A DNA stretch of 6,321 nt from Planktotalea sp. (GTDB taxonomy: Bacteria; Pseudomonadota; Alphaproteobacteria; Rhodobacterales; Rhodobacteraceae), in the NCBI GenBank assembly GCA_024645145.1, contig JAHEGL010000148.1, positions 1 through 6,321 of the forward strand, given 5' to 3'. The notes beneath the pieces were generated by a model that did not search any database, was not told the DNA's origin, and was given only the letters and a program-made list of their open reading frames with translations. The position numbers and the translations under genes are program-made. Of this stretch, positions 1-6,020 are shown piece after piece (position 1 is the first letter of the stretch; each line of letters starts with the position of its first letter).

Positions 1-6
1 AGATAT

Positions 7-36
7 GGGCGGCAACGAAGCCGCCCTTATTTTTGT
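7..36. terminator. Hairpin terminator at the regulator's 3' end, probably bidirectional
   Basis: A perfect 7-bp stem, GGGCGGC at 7-13 and GCCGCCC at 20-26, encloses a 6-base loop. On the plus strand it is followed directly by TTATTTTTG, the form of a classic rho-independent terminator, so it best fits a plus-strand gene ending left of the window. On the minus strand the stem begins immediately after the TAA stop of the AraC-type regulator (stop at 27-29) and is followed only by ATATCT before the window ends, so termination there is possible but weaker. Nothing else is visible in bases 1-26. Confidence 0.7.
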
Positions 37-1058
37 GTGCGATACGCCGCTGGCGAGCACCCGTAGACCCGTTGAAATTCTCGATAAAAATTGGACCGCG
101 TCAGAAAACCTGACTGCTCCATTACCTTTGCTACGCTCTCATCTGTACCGCGCAAAAGATCGGCTGCATGTTCCATGCGAAACTGGTTCACATATTGCGA
201 AACGTTCATATCTTGTGTGCGATTGATCGCCACCGACAAGGCGCGCACTGTCACATGCAAGCGCCGCGACAAACGCTGAACTGACAGGTCTGGCTCCAAG
301 TAGAGCTGAGTTTCATTCAGCAGTGCGCGTGCCGCTTGCTCCAACTTAACATTCTCATCGCGCTCCCCTTCGAACAACGCCGTAGTTTTCGCACGCGGCG
401 CAGACATCAACGATGGCAGGACAAAGATAAAGCCAAGCAGCCCAATGATAAACGGGATCGAAGCGAGCGAGATCAACGTTTTCGCATTGCGCCCCTCATT
501 CAGCATAAAATCTAGCGCAATCACTGTATCAATCAGTAATATCGTCAGCAGCAAGACCATGCCGCGCAGCATCCAATTGGACACTTTCTGCGCTACGCCG
601 AAATAGGCATGGATCAAGTAGTCAGGTCCTTTTCGCCATAAACGCCAAAGCGCGATCAAGTAACAAACGTAGCTGAAAGTCATAACCCAATCGAGCGCAT
701 AGATCGGTCTGAGCGACAAAAGGACCACAGCAATTACCGCAAACGCGACGCCGAGGTTCAACAAAATCGCGCGCGCAAACCGTTCTTTCGGAACCACAAA
801 TGCTGCAAAACCAAGGTATAGAAATGGCCCCACAAGCATCGGTAATGTGCGTTGGACCAAGATCACTTGCTCTAGTCCATAGCCAAAGCGTAGACCAACG
901 AGCAGTGAACTAAAGCTGAGTAGCGCAAACAAAAGCGCAAACAAAACCGTCGCGCTTTTGCTTCCCAAATCAAGACGCAAGATCAGCACCGCGATTGCCG
1001 CGCCCAGCAAAGCAGTCAGGATAGGGAACGGTAAAACCAGCAAAGCACCGTCCTGCAT
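27..1058 (-). CDS. Membrane-anchored AraC-family transcriptional regulator
   Basis: Predicted 343-residue transcription factor. The N-terminal two thirds are strongly hydrophobic, with about seven transmembrane segments near residues 6-27, 36-56, 68-89, 98-116, 120-140, 164-184 and 196-216. The C-terminal part (about 246-341) is an AraC-type DNA-binding domain: a first helix-turn-helix around 258-280 and a second around 308-332, ending with the family signature GFLTRSNFYREFQRVYG and SPAAYR. The likely role is to sense a signal in or across the inner membrane and control a nearby gene; the ligand is unknown. The start is set at the ATG at 1058, preceded by AGAGGA with a 3-base gap. Reading further upstream would need a TTG start without a visible ribosome site and would add a non-hydrophobic tail inside the divergent promoter region. 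The gene is divergent from the broken hydrolase, the usual layout for a regulator and its target. The class is secure; the target is inferred. Confidence 0.88.
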   Translation of the reverse strand: MQDGALLVLPFPILTALLGAAIAVLILRLDLGSKSATVLFALLFALLSFSSLLVGLRFGYGLEQVILVQRTLPMLVGPFLYLGFAAFVVPKERFARAILLNLGVAFAVIAVVLLSLRPIYALDWVMTFSYVCYLIALWRLWRKGPDYLIHAYFGVAQKVSNWMLRGMVLLLTILLIDTVIALDFMLNEGRNAKTLISLASIPFIIGLLGFIFVLPSLMSAPRAKTTALFEGERDENVKLEQAARALLNETQLYLEPDLSVQRLSRRLHVTVRALSVAINRTQDMNVSQYVNQFRMEHAADLLRGTDESVAKVMEQSGFLTRSNFYREFQRVYGCSPAAYRTQK

Positions 1059-1080
1059 ATGTCCTCTTTCACGTTTTCGC

Positions 1081-1120
1081 TGTCCTAGATCAGGTTTCAG
1101 GACAGGTTTTGCGCCCTGAT
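1081..1120. promoter_or_regulatory. Candidate operator repeats in the divergent intergenic region
   Basis: The 128-base gap between the regulator (start 1058) and the hydrolase (start 1187) contains a cluster of short repeats. The direct repeat CAGGTTT occurs at 1091-1097 and 1103-1109, exactly 12 bases apart. TGTCCT at 1081-1086 is the inverse of AGGACA at 1099-1104. ATCAGG at 1089-1094 is the inverse of CCTGAT at 1115-1120. AraC-family proteins commonly bind such tandem or inverted sites between themselves and a divergent target, so this is the best place for autoregulation and hydrolase control. That binding is inferred from position and repeat pattern only; repeats this short can occur by chance. 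Confidence 0.35.
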
Positions 1121-1125
1121 ACGAT
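1096..1125 (+). promoter_or_regulatory. Candidate promoter for the hydrolase gene
   Basis: TACGAT at 1120-1125 matches the -10 consensus at four of six positions and is preceded by TG one base upstream (1117-1118), an extended -10 arrangement. A weak -35, TTCAGG at 1096-1101, lies 18 bases upstream and overlaps the candidate operator repeats, as expected for a promoter that needs an activator. Transcription would begin near 1132 and leave a leader of about 55 bases. No convincing sigma-70 promoter was found for the opposite strand in the same gap. Confidence 0.25.
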
Positions 1126-1186
1126 TGCGAGATCGCGATGTTTTGAGCAACTCCAATGGTATCACGCAAACATATCGGAGTTCGAC

Positions 1187-2123
1187 ATGAAAAGACTTTT
1201 ACACATTCTCTTCCTCGGCCTGTGTATCGCAGCGGCGCAAGCCTATGAGGACGAAAAAGTCATGGGGTGGCAAACATTCAATGTGACTGACGCACAAAAA
1301 GAACGCCCTATCGAAGGGCTGCTCTGGTATCCCGCACAGGATGATGCACGCGTAGAACGTATCCAATCGAATGGTGTTTGGATCGGCGTGGATGCCGCGA
1401 AGAATGCGACGCCTCTGGCGGGCAAGCACCCTTTAGTCGTGCTCTCGCATGGAATGTATGGCAACGCGCGCAACCAAAATTGGCTCGCTCAGGCGTTGGT
1501 GTCAGAAGGATACATTGTAGCATCCCTTAACCATCCCGGCACATCGACTTGGCTGCGCGACTCTGATGATGCCCGCCAGCTTTGGGAGCGGCCACGCGAC
1601 GTCTCTCGCGTGATCACGTCTCTCTTAGAGGACAAAGATTTCTCACCACTTATCGACGCAGAGCGCATCTTTATGGGCGGTCATTCTCTTGGTGGTTGGA
1701 CGGCCATGTGGCTCGCGGATGGGCGGTATGACGGTGCAAAGGTCAAAGCAGAATGTGCCGCTGATCCAAGCGATTGCTGTGTTTGATCTAGGTGGCACAC
1801 AGACCTTCGCGTTTGACACCCTCGCAGAGGTGAAGACACCACTTCTGGTCATTGGTGCGCCAAAGCCGTCTATGGGATCACTTGATCTAAACCGTGAAAG
1901 CCGCGCACTGGTCAGCGCGCTTCCCGAGGAAACCACGCGCTATATCGAGCCTGCAAGCCTCAGCCATTTCGACTTCTTGGGCCTGTGCACCGAAAGGGCT
2001 GTTGAAATCCTTGAGGACGAAATCGCAGGAGATGGTGAAATCTGCGAAGACGGCGCGGTCGAGCGCATCACGGATCACGCGTTGATCGCAAATGCAGTCA
2101 TCGCATTTTGCGCCAACCCTTAA
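1187..2123 (+). pseudogene. Secreted alpha/beta hydrolase (dienelactone hydrolase-like), disrupted by a frameshift
   Basis: One alpha/beta hydrolase gene split over two frames. The first part, 1187-1786 (199 residues), starts at ATG with CGGAG six bases upstream and has a signal peptide cleaved after about residue 19 (AAAQA). It carries LSHGMYG around 86-92 (oxyanion region), NHPGTS at 115-120, and the nucleophile elbow GHSLGG with Ser167, then stops at TGA 1784-1786. The remainder continues in another frame to TAA 2121-2123 and includes VFDLGGTQTFAF, TPLLVIGAP, the presumed catalytic His in SHFDFLGLC, and a C-terminal IANAVIAFCANP helix. These match the order of the COG4188 / PAF-acetylhydrolase-like family, so the substrate would be an ester or lactone in the periplasm. 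The switch falls near 1750-1785. As read, the truncated product lacks the catalytic His and should be inactive. An open frame for the second part also exists from 1689 but has no ribosome site or independent N-terminal domain. A sequencing error cannot be excluded. Confidence 0.8.
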
Positions 2124-2131
2124 ACAAACGC

Positions 2132-2156
2132 GAGCGCCCTTTGATCAAGGGCGCTC
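2132..2156. terminator. Convergent hairpin terminator between the hydrolase and the M16 gene pair
   Basis: A 10-bp perfect stem, GAGCGCCCTT at 2132-2141 with AAGGGCGCTC at 2147-2156, closes a 5-base loop. It lies 8 bases after the plus-strand hydrolase stop and 6 bases after the minus-strand M16 stop. On the minus strand the stem is followed by GCGTTTGTTTAAG, a T-rich tail; on the plus strand by AATCTCTC, with a poorer tail. It probably ends the purH-lspA-M16 transcript and may also stop transcription from the hydrolase side. Confidence 0.75.
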
Positions 2157-2162
2157 AATCTC

Positions 2163-3467
2163 TCAAAGGCCGTCAGGTTTACCAACGACTGTGAAGTGCA
2201 GCTCATCGGGCAAATACACCTCTTTTATTACACGATTGATATGCTCGAGCGTGACTTCGTTCACCTTATCATTGCGCGTGTTGATGTAATCAATCGGCAG
2301 ATCGCCCATCTGCATCCACATCAAAATACGCGCGATTGGGGCGTTGCCATCAAAGCGCAAAGGATACGCACCTGTCAGGTAAGTTTTCGTGGCATCAAGT
2401 TCTTCTTGCGTCACACCTTCATTCGCCAGGCGCGCCCACTCGTCCTTGATCACCTCAATCGCTGCAGCAATCCGATCATTCGCAGACGCCACTTGGCCCT
2501 GCACCATTTCTGCATGATCTCTTGGGGACAAGAAGGCATAGACGCCATAGGTCAGGCCGCGCTTGTCGCGCACTTCATCCATCAAACGGCTTTCAAATCC
2601 ACCGCCGCCAAGGATAGTGCTTGCGATGAAGGCCGCAAAGAAATCAGGATCGTCACGCTCGATGCCGCGGTGTCCAAACAGGGCAACCGACTGGGGTGTG
2701 TCGTATTCAACAACCGTCACACCCGGCTCCAAGGCAACCTCTACACGCTCTGGTATTGCAGCCCCTGTTTCGGGCAAGTCAGCCAGAAGATCGTCGATCA
2801 ATGCGCCCAACTCATAAGCAGTGATGTCACCAACAGCACTAATAAACACCCGATCCTGCGCCATTGTATCGCGGTGCGCGTTCACAATGTCTTCACGCGT
2901 CAAAGCACCAACAGAGTCAAGCGTTCCTTCGTTTGAGCTTCCATAAGGATGATCACCGAATGCTGACTTATTAAAGGCCGCACGCGCAATCGCATCAGGG
3001 TCTTTCAGATCAGACCCGATGATAGACACGACCTGCGCCCGCACACGATCTATCGCCGATTGCTCGAACGAAGGTGCTGTCAACGCGCCTTTTAAAAGGG
3101 CAATCGCCGCGTCGCTGTTTTCGCTCAACATGCGTGCAGAAATACTGACAGAGTCGCCAGACGCGTCAAAGCTAAACGATGCGGCGAGCTCATCCACCTC
3201 ACGCGCGAATGCACGCGCATCGAGATCGCCGGTCCCTTCTTCTAGCAAAGCCGTCATCAACGAAACAGAACCACGCTTGTCAGGACGGTCAAGCGATGCG
3301 CCCCCTTTGAAACCAATCCGCAGTGCCATGAACGGATGGGTAAGATCCTCGACTAACCACGCTTTGAAGCCCATTGGCGATGTTATTTCTTGGATATCAA
3401 CATCGGCGCGCAAAGGCGCGGCCACCAGCGTTACAACCGTTAGAACACTCAGGAAAAAACGCTTCAT
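2163..3467 (-). CDS. M16-family peptidase-like protein, non-catalytic (Arg/Tyr) subunit
   Basis: 434-residue exported protein of the M16 (pitrilysin/processing peptidase) fold with two M16 halves. A signal peptide covers residues 1-21 (MKRFFLSV… cleaved after PLRA). The segment matching the zinc motif of active members reads SLMTA at 69-73, so both His ligands and the catalytic Glu of HxxEH are gone. The C-terminal half keeps the family's substrate-binding pair in EVRDKRGLTYGVY, with Arg300 and Tyr307. It is therefore expected to be inactive alone and to pair with the zinc-bearing protein encoded just upstream. The start is taken as the ATG at 3467: GGAGG lies 7 bases upstream, a signal peptide follows directly, and the ATG overlaps the upstream TGA as ATGA. 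A start at 3497 would put ten polar residues before the signal peptide. The length is typical for M16B subunits. Periplasmic location is inferred from the signal peptide; the substrate is unknown. Confidence 0.9.
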   Translation of the reverse strand: MKRFFLSVLTVVTLVAAPLRADVDIQEITSPMGFKAWLVEDLTHPFMALRIGFKGGASLDRPDKRGSVSLMTALLEEGTGDLDARAFAREVDELAASFSFDASGDSVSISARMLSENSDAAIALLKGALTAPSFEQSAIDRVRAQVVSIIGSDLKDPDAIARAAFNKSAFGDHPYGSSNEGTLDSVGALTREDIVNAHRDTMAQDRVFISAVGDITAYELGALIDDLLADLPETGAAIPERVEVALEPGVTVVEYDTPQSVALFGHRGIERDDPDFFAAFIASTILGGGGFESRLMDEVRDKRGLTYGVYAFLSPRDHAEMVQGQVASANDRIAAAIEVIKDEWARLANEGVTQEELDATKTYLTGAYPLRFDGNAPIARILMWMQMGDLPIDYINTRNDKVNEVTLEHINRVIKEVYLPDELHFTVVGKPDGL

Positions 3468-4822
3468 TGTGTTGCCTCCAAACCGGATGTTAACCATCCT
3501 GTGACTGATGATTTTTTACCCAACACCGCGCGCATTGCCGTTTTGATATCTTCTTCTGTGATACTTTCAACGACGTCGGGCCAAGCCAGAATATCCGCAA
3601 TGGTGAGCCCTGAGGTCAAAGCGCGCCCATAGCTATTTGCCAATCCTTGCACATTGTCTTTTGCGTATATTCGGCTCGCGCGCATTTGACTTTTGATCCG
3701 CGCCAGATGCGCCTGATCAATCGGTGTTTCCATAAATTTTTCGATGACCGCGTCCATTTGCGCCTCTGCTTCAGCCAAGGTCACGCCGGGCATGGGGACA
3801 ACGATTGTCGTGAAGGTGGTGTCATCCAGCGATGTGCCACGATAATAAGCGCTGGCGAATACGGCTGTTTTGTCCTCAAATTGCAATTTTTGCGTCATGA
3901 AAGACGTCTGCCCATCGCCCAGCAAATCTGCACCAAGCATCAGGGCAGCGGCCGTTTTCTGATCGTCGCTATTCCGCTCTGGCGCGAGGTAAGAGCGGCG
4001 CACATAGGGCTGCGACACACGTGGGTCTTCGAAAACCAAACGTCGCTCAACATTGTGAAGCGGTTCTTGCGGGCGGGCGCGTGGTTCAAGATCAGGGTTT
4101 GCTTCCAACGGGCCATAATGGCGCTCGGCCAGTTCTTTAACTTCTTCAGGCGTCACGTCGCCGGCGACGATCAAGATTGCATTGTTGGGCGCATAAAATT
4201 GCTCATAGTATTCAAGCGTATCGGGCAGTTCGAGCGTTTCCATCTCATGACGCCAACCAATTATAGGCACGCCGTAGCGGTGGTTCATATAAAGCGCAGC
4301 ACTTGCTTGCTCACCAAAGAGCGCATTTGGGTTGTTTTCGGTGCGCTGATTGCGCTCTTCAATAATAACTTCGCGCTCCGTCAGAATATCCGCTTCCGTC
4401 AGACGCAGGTTAACCATGCGATCTGCTTCCATCTGCATCATCAGCTCTAACCGGTCAGAGGCGACGCGCTGAAAATATGCAGTATAGTCATAAGACGTGA
4501 ACGCATTGTCCGATCCACCATTAGCTGCGACGGTTTTGGAAAACTCCCCCGCCTCCATGTTGTCTGTTGCCTTGAACAAAAGGTGTTCCAAGAAATGCGC
4601 CACGCCGGAAACGCCGGGCTTTTCATCCGCAGACCCCGCACGATACCACATCATATGAACCACGACGGGCGCGCGATGATCTTCTATCACCACCACTTCC
4701 ATCCCGTTGTCCAAGTCGAAGGTGCTCACCTGCTCGTCAAAGCGCGTAATGTCTGCAAGCGCGCTGATAGGCACTGCCAAAAACGCCAAAACAGGCGCAA
4801 CCACACGAAGTCCAAAACGCAT
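3464..4822 (-). CDS. M16-family zinc metallopeptidase, catalytic subunit
   Basis: 452-residue exported peptidase of the M16 (pitrilysin) family. The signal peptide ends near residue 23 (ISALA, then D). The inverted zinc motif HFLEH lies at 76-80, with zinc ligands His76 and His80 and catalytic Glu79. The third ligand is Glu156 within the EREVIIEERNQR segment, 75 residues after His80 as usual for the family. The C-terminal half has the M16 fold, but the Arg/Tyr pair is replaced by Gln314 and Val321, so substrate binding should need a partner. The gene for that partner overlaps the 3' end by 4 bases. Start choice: GTG at 4825 and ATG at 4822 are adjacent; the AAGGAG at 4829-4834 is 6 bases from the ATG but only 3 from the GTG, so the ATG is preferred. 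The gene follows the lipoprotein gene after 95 bases. Such enzymes degrade short peptides; the substrate here is unknown. Confidence 0.93.
   Translation of the reverse strand: MRFGLRVVAPVLAFLAVPISALADITRFDEQVSTFDLDNGMEVVVIEDHRAPVVVHMMWYRAGSADEKPGVSGVAHFLEHLLFKATDNMEAGEFSKTVAANGGSDNAFTSYDYTAYFQRVASDRLELMMQMEADRMVNLRLTEADILTEREVIIEERNQRTENNPNALFGEQASAALYMNHRYGVPIIGWRHEMETLELPDTLEYYEQFYAPNNAILIVAGDVTPEEVKELAERHYGPLEANPDLEPRARPQEPLHNVERRLVFEDPRVSQPYVRRSYLAPERNSDDQKTAAALMLGADLLGDGQTSFMTQKLQFEDKTAVFASAYYRGTSLDDTTFTTIVVPMPGVTLAEAEAQMDAVIEKFMETPIDQAHLARIKSQMRASRIYAKDNVQGLANSYGRALTSGLTIADILAWPDVVESITEEDIKTAMRAVLGKKSSVTGWLTSGLEATQ
3475..3479 (-). promoter_or_regulatory. Ribosome binding site fixing the start of the second M16 gene
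   Basis: GGAGG (read on the minus strand) sits 7 bases before the ATG at 3467, inside the last codons of the upstream M16 gene. It supports the 3467 start over the in-frame codon at 3497. With the ATGA overlap it suggests translational coupling, which would help make the two subunits in matched amounts. Confidence 0.75.
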
Positions 4823-4828
4823 CACGTA

Positions 4829-4834
4829 CTCCTT
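4829..4834 (-). promoter_or_regulatory. Ribosome binding site fixing the start of the first M16 gene
   Basis: AAGGAG (minus strand) is followed by TAC, GTG and ATG. The 6-base distance to the ATG at 4822 is near ideal, while the GTG at 4825 is only 3 bases away. This favours the ATG start. Confidence 0.7.
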
Positions 4835-4917
4835 ACGCAGGATAAATAGGGTGTCTGCTTACTACCTACGTTCGCGCAGTCGCGTTTCAAGCGCGCTGAC
4901 AGCTTCGTGAGAGCGAT

Positions 4918-5427
4918 TTAGTTTGCAGGGGGGACTGTCGGCGTAATGCGGCCTGTGCGACGCGCCTTTATAAGCGCGTCACGCGCGTCAAGCTTCTCGC
5001 GCTTGTAGACGCTGCCGTATCGGTCTGTTCTGAACAGGCGAATGTTTGAGAAACGCCCACGTTGCTTACGTAACTTGGCGTCTTCACCGGCAGTCTTCTC
5101 GCGGATGTTTGGCGTGACGCCATAGCGCGACGCGCTTGCAACTAAAGCCGCATCATTGCGCGCAACCCCTTGCGCATCAAGCAATGAAGGACGCCCGCCT
5201 AACGCGAGTACCGCGTCTTTCTTTGGAGTTGCGTCACTTAGATTGGCTTGCCCCGGGGTCGGTGTTGGCAAAGTTGTAAAGTTATCTGGGGTCTCGAGCG
5301 GTTTGTTTGGAATAATGTCAAATTCCTCTGGACCCGCTGCCGGATCAGACAAATCGCGCAGCTTTACTTCGCCGCATGCTGTAAGCCCGAGGGCCAAAAT
5401 CAAGATCAAACTGCTCGCCGGTCGCAT
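4918..5427 (-). CDS. DUF3035 family lipoprotein, probable BamF-type subunit of the outer-membrane assembly machine
   Basis: 169-residue lipoprotein. A hydrophobic signal peptide ends in the lipobox LTAC with Cys18 as the lipidation site; Gly19 follows, which does not signal inner-membrane retention. The segment PEEFDII (33-39) followed by NKPLETP and NFTTLP (41-54) resembles the PDEF…PL..PP.F.LP motif of DUF3035 proteins. The C-terminal part, RYGVTPNIRE at 101-110 and LDARDAL through GRITPTVPP near the end, also fits. To my recollection this alphaproteobacterial family has been linked to BamF, a small lipoprotein of the Caulobacter BAM complex with a motif like that of BamC; that link is from memory, not from this sequence. 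ATG at 5427 has GGAG 6 bases upstream. The gene follows lspA after 85 bases, and LspA would cleave this very protein. The middle (about 55-75) is Pro/Thr-rich and likely flexible. Confidence 0.85.
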   Translation of the reverse strand: MRPASSLILILALGLTACGEVKLRDLSDPAAGPEEFDIIPNKPLETPDNFTTLPTPTPGQANLSDATPKKDAVLALGGRPSLLDAQGVARNDAALVASASRYGVTPNIREKTAGEDAKLRKQRGRFSNIRLFRTDRYGSVYKREKLDARDALIKARRTGRITPTVPPAN

Positions 5428-5512
5428 GGTTCACTCCGCTCCGTTCGCCATGGTTTTAACCTATTGTTAAAGCCACGTCACCTAGGCTTTTCATATCACT
5501 GCAAAAGCTCGC

Positions 5513-5998
5513 TTATGCTTCTGGTTTTAGGTCTTCTTTGCTATCGCCAGCAAAAATCACCATTCCCAAAGCCCCCGCAAAAATTGCTATGTCAGCAACG
5601 TTAAAGGAGAACGGGTTGCTAAAACCACAGCAGCTCATATTAAGAAAATCCGCAACGGCACCGTAGAGAATTCGATCGATGATGTTGCCCAGCGCACCGC
5701 CAATTAGAATGCCAGCGCTGATCAAACCGATCTTGCCAAATTCTTCTTTTCGCAGCCAATAGAGTACAAACGCGATGATCAAAATCGCGATTGGGATCAA
5801 GATCCAACGCGTTTGATCACTATCGCCGGAAAACAGACCAAAGTTGATACCATAATTCCACGCCATGCGCAGGTTCAACAAAGGCGGTAACACATCAATG
5901 CTACCGACTTCGCGCAGGTACATCCAATGAACCACGAGGTATTTGCTCGCTTGATCCGCGAGAAACACCCAAAAGCCTGCCCAAAATACCAGACGCAT
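5513..5998 (-). CDS. lspA: Lipoprotein signal peptidase (signal peptidase II)
   Basis: 161-residue inner-membrane aspartyl peptidase that cleaves the signal peptide of diacylglyceryl-modified prolipoproteins just before the lipidated Cys. Four hydrophobic segments are visible near 4-24, 65-82, 91-108 and 134-150. Conserved blocks are DQASK at 15-19, NYGINFGLF at 48-56, GNIIDR at 104-109, and the two catalytic aspartates, Asp117 (in GAVADF) and Asp136 (in FNVADIAIF). The length is normal for the family. ATG at 5998 is preceded by GGGAGGA 5 bases away, a strong ribosome site. Only 22 bases separate it from the purH stop, so the two are probably co-transcribed. A Cys-Cys pair at 123-124 lies in the loop between the catalytic aspartates. 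An 85-base gap follows before the lipoprotein gene. Confidence 0.97.
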   Translation of the reverse strand: MRLVFWAGFWVFLADQASKYLVVHWMYLREVGSIDVLPPLLNLRMAWNYGINFGLFSGDSDQTRWILIPIAILIIAFVLYWLRKEEFGKIGLISAGILIGGALGNIIDRILYGAVADFLNMSCCGFSNPFSFNVADIAIFAGALGMVIFAGDSKEDLKPEA

Positions 5999-6020
5999 TT
6001 GCGTCCTCCCTTAACGTTTC

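Noticed and set aside
1059..1169. N-terminal extension of the AraC-type regulator up to 1169
   Set aside because: It would begin with TTG without a ribosome site and occupy most of the divergent promoter region; the ATG at 1058 has AGAGGA upstream and leads straight into the first membrane helix.
1689..2123. The 3' part of the hydrolase as an independent gene
   Set aside because: It has no ribosome site, its first roughly 20 codons are the shifted reading of the upstream part, and the recognisable sequence begins only at the point where the hydrolase fold would continue.
2196..2936. A 246-codon open frame on the plus strand opposite the second M16 gene
   Set aside because: It lies fully antisense to a well-supported M16 coding region, shows no recognisable domain, and has a low-complexity, His/Arg/Cys-rich composition typical of a reverse-strand shadow.
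3468..3497. Ten-residue N-terminal extension of the second M16 protein
   Set aside because: It would precede the signal peptide with extra residues; the ATG at 3467 has a well-placed GGAGG and the common ATGA overlap.
3647..4450. A 267-codon open frame on the plus strand opposite the catalytic M16 gene
   Set aside because: Antisense to a gene with a complete zinc motif; the composition (many His, Cys, Phe, Arg) and lack of a ribosome site fit a shadow frame.
4823..4917. Separate promoter for the M16 pair in the 95-base gap after the lipoprotein gene
   Set aside because: TATTTA about 20 bases before the start could be a -10, but no matching -35 was found at a proper distance; a CG-rich short repeat in the gap is also too weak to call. 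Nothing else is seen in this gap.
5486..5508. Inverted repeat GCTTTT/AAAAGC just after the lspA stop as a terminator
   Set aside because: Only a 6-bp, mostly A-T stem with an 11-base loop and no T run on the minus strand; too weak to call, and the downstream lipoprotein gene is likely read through.
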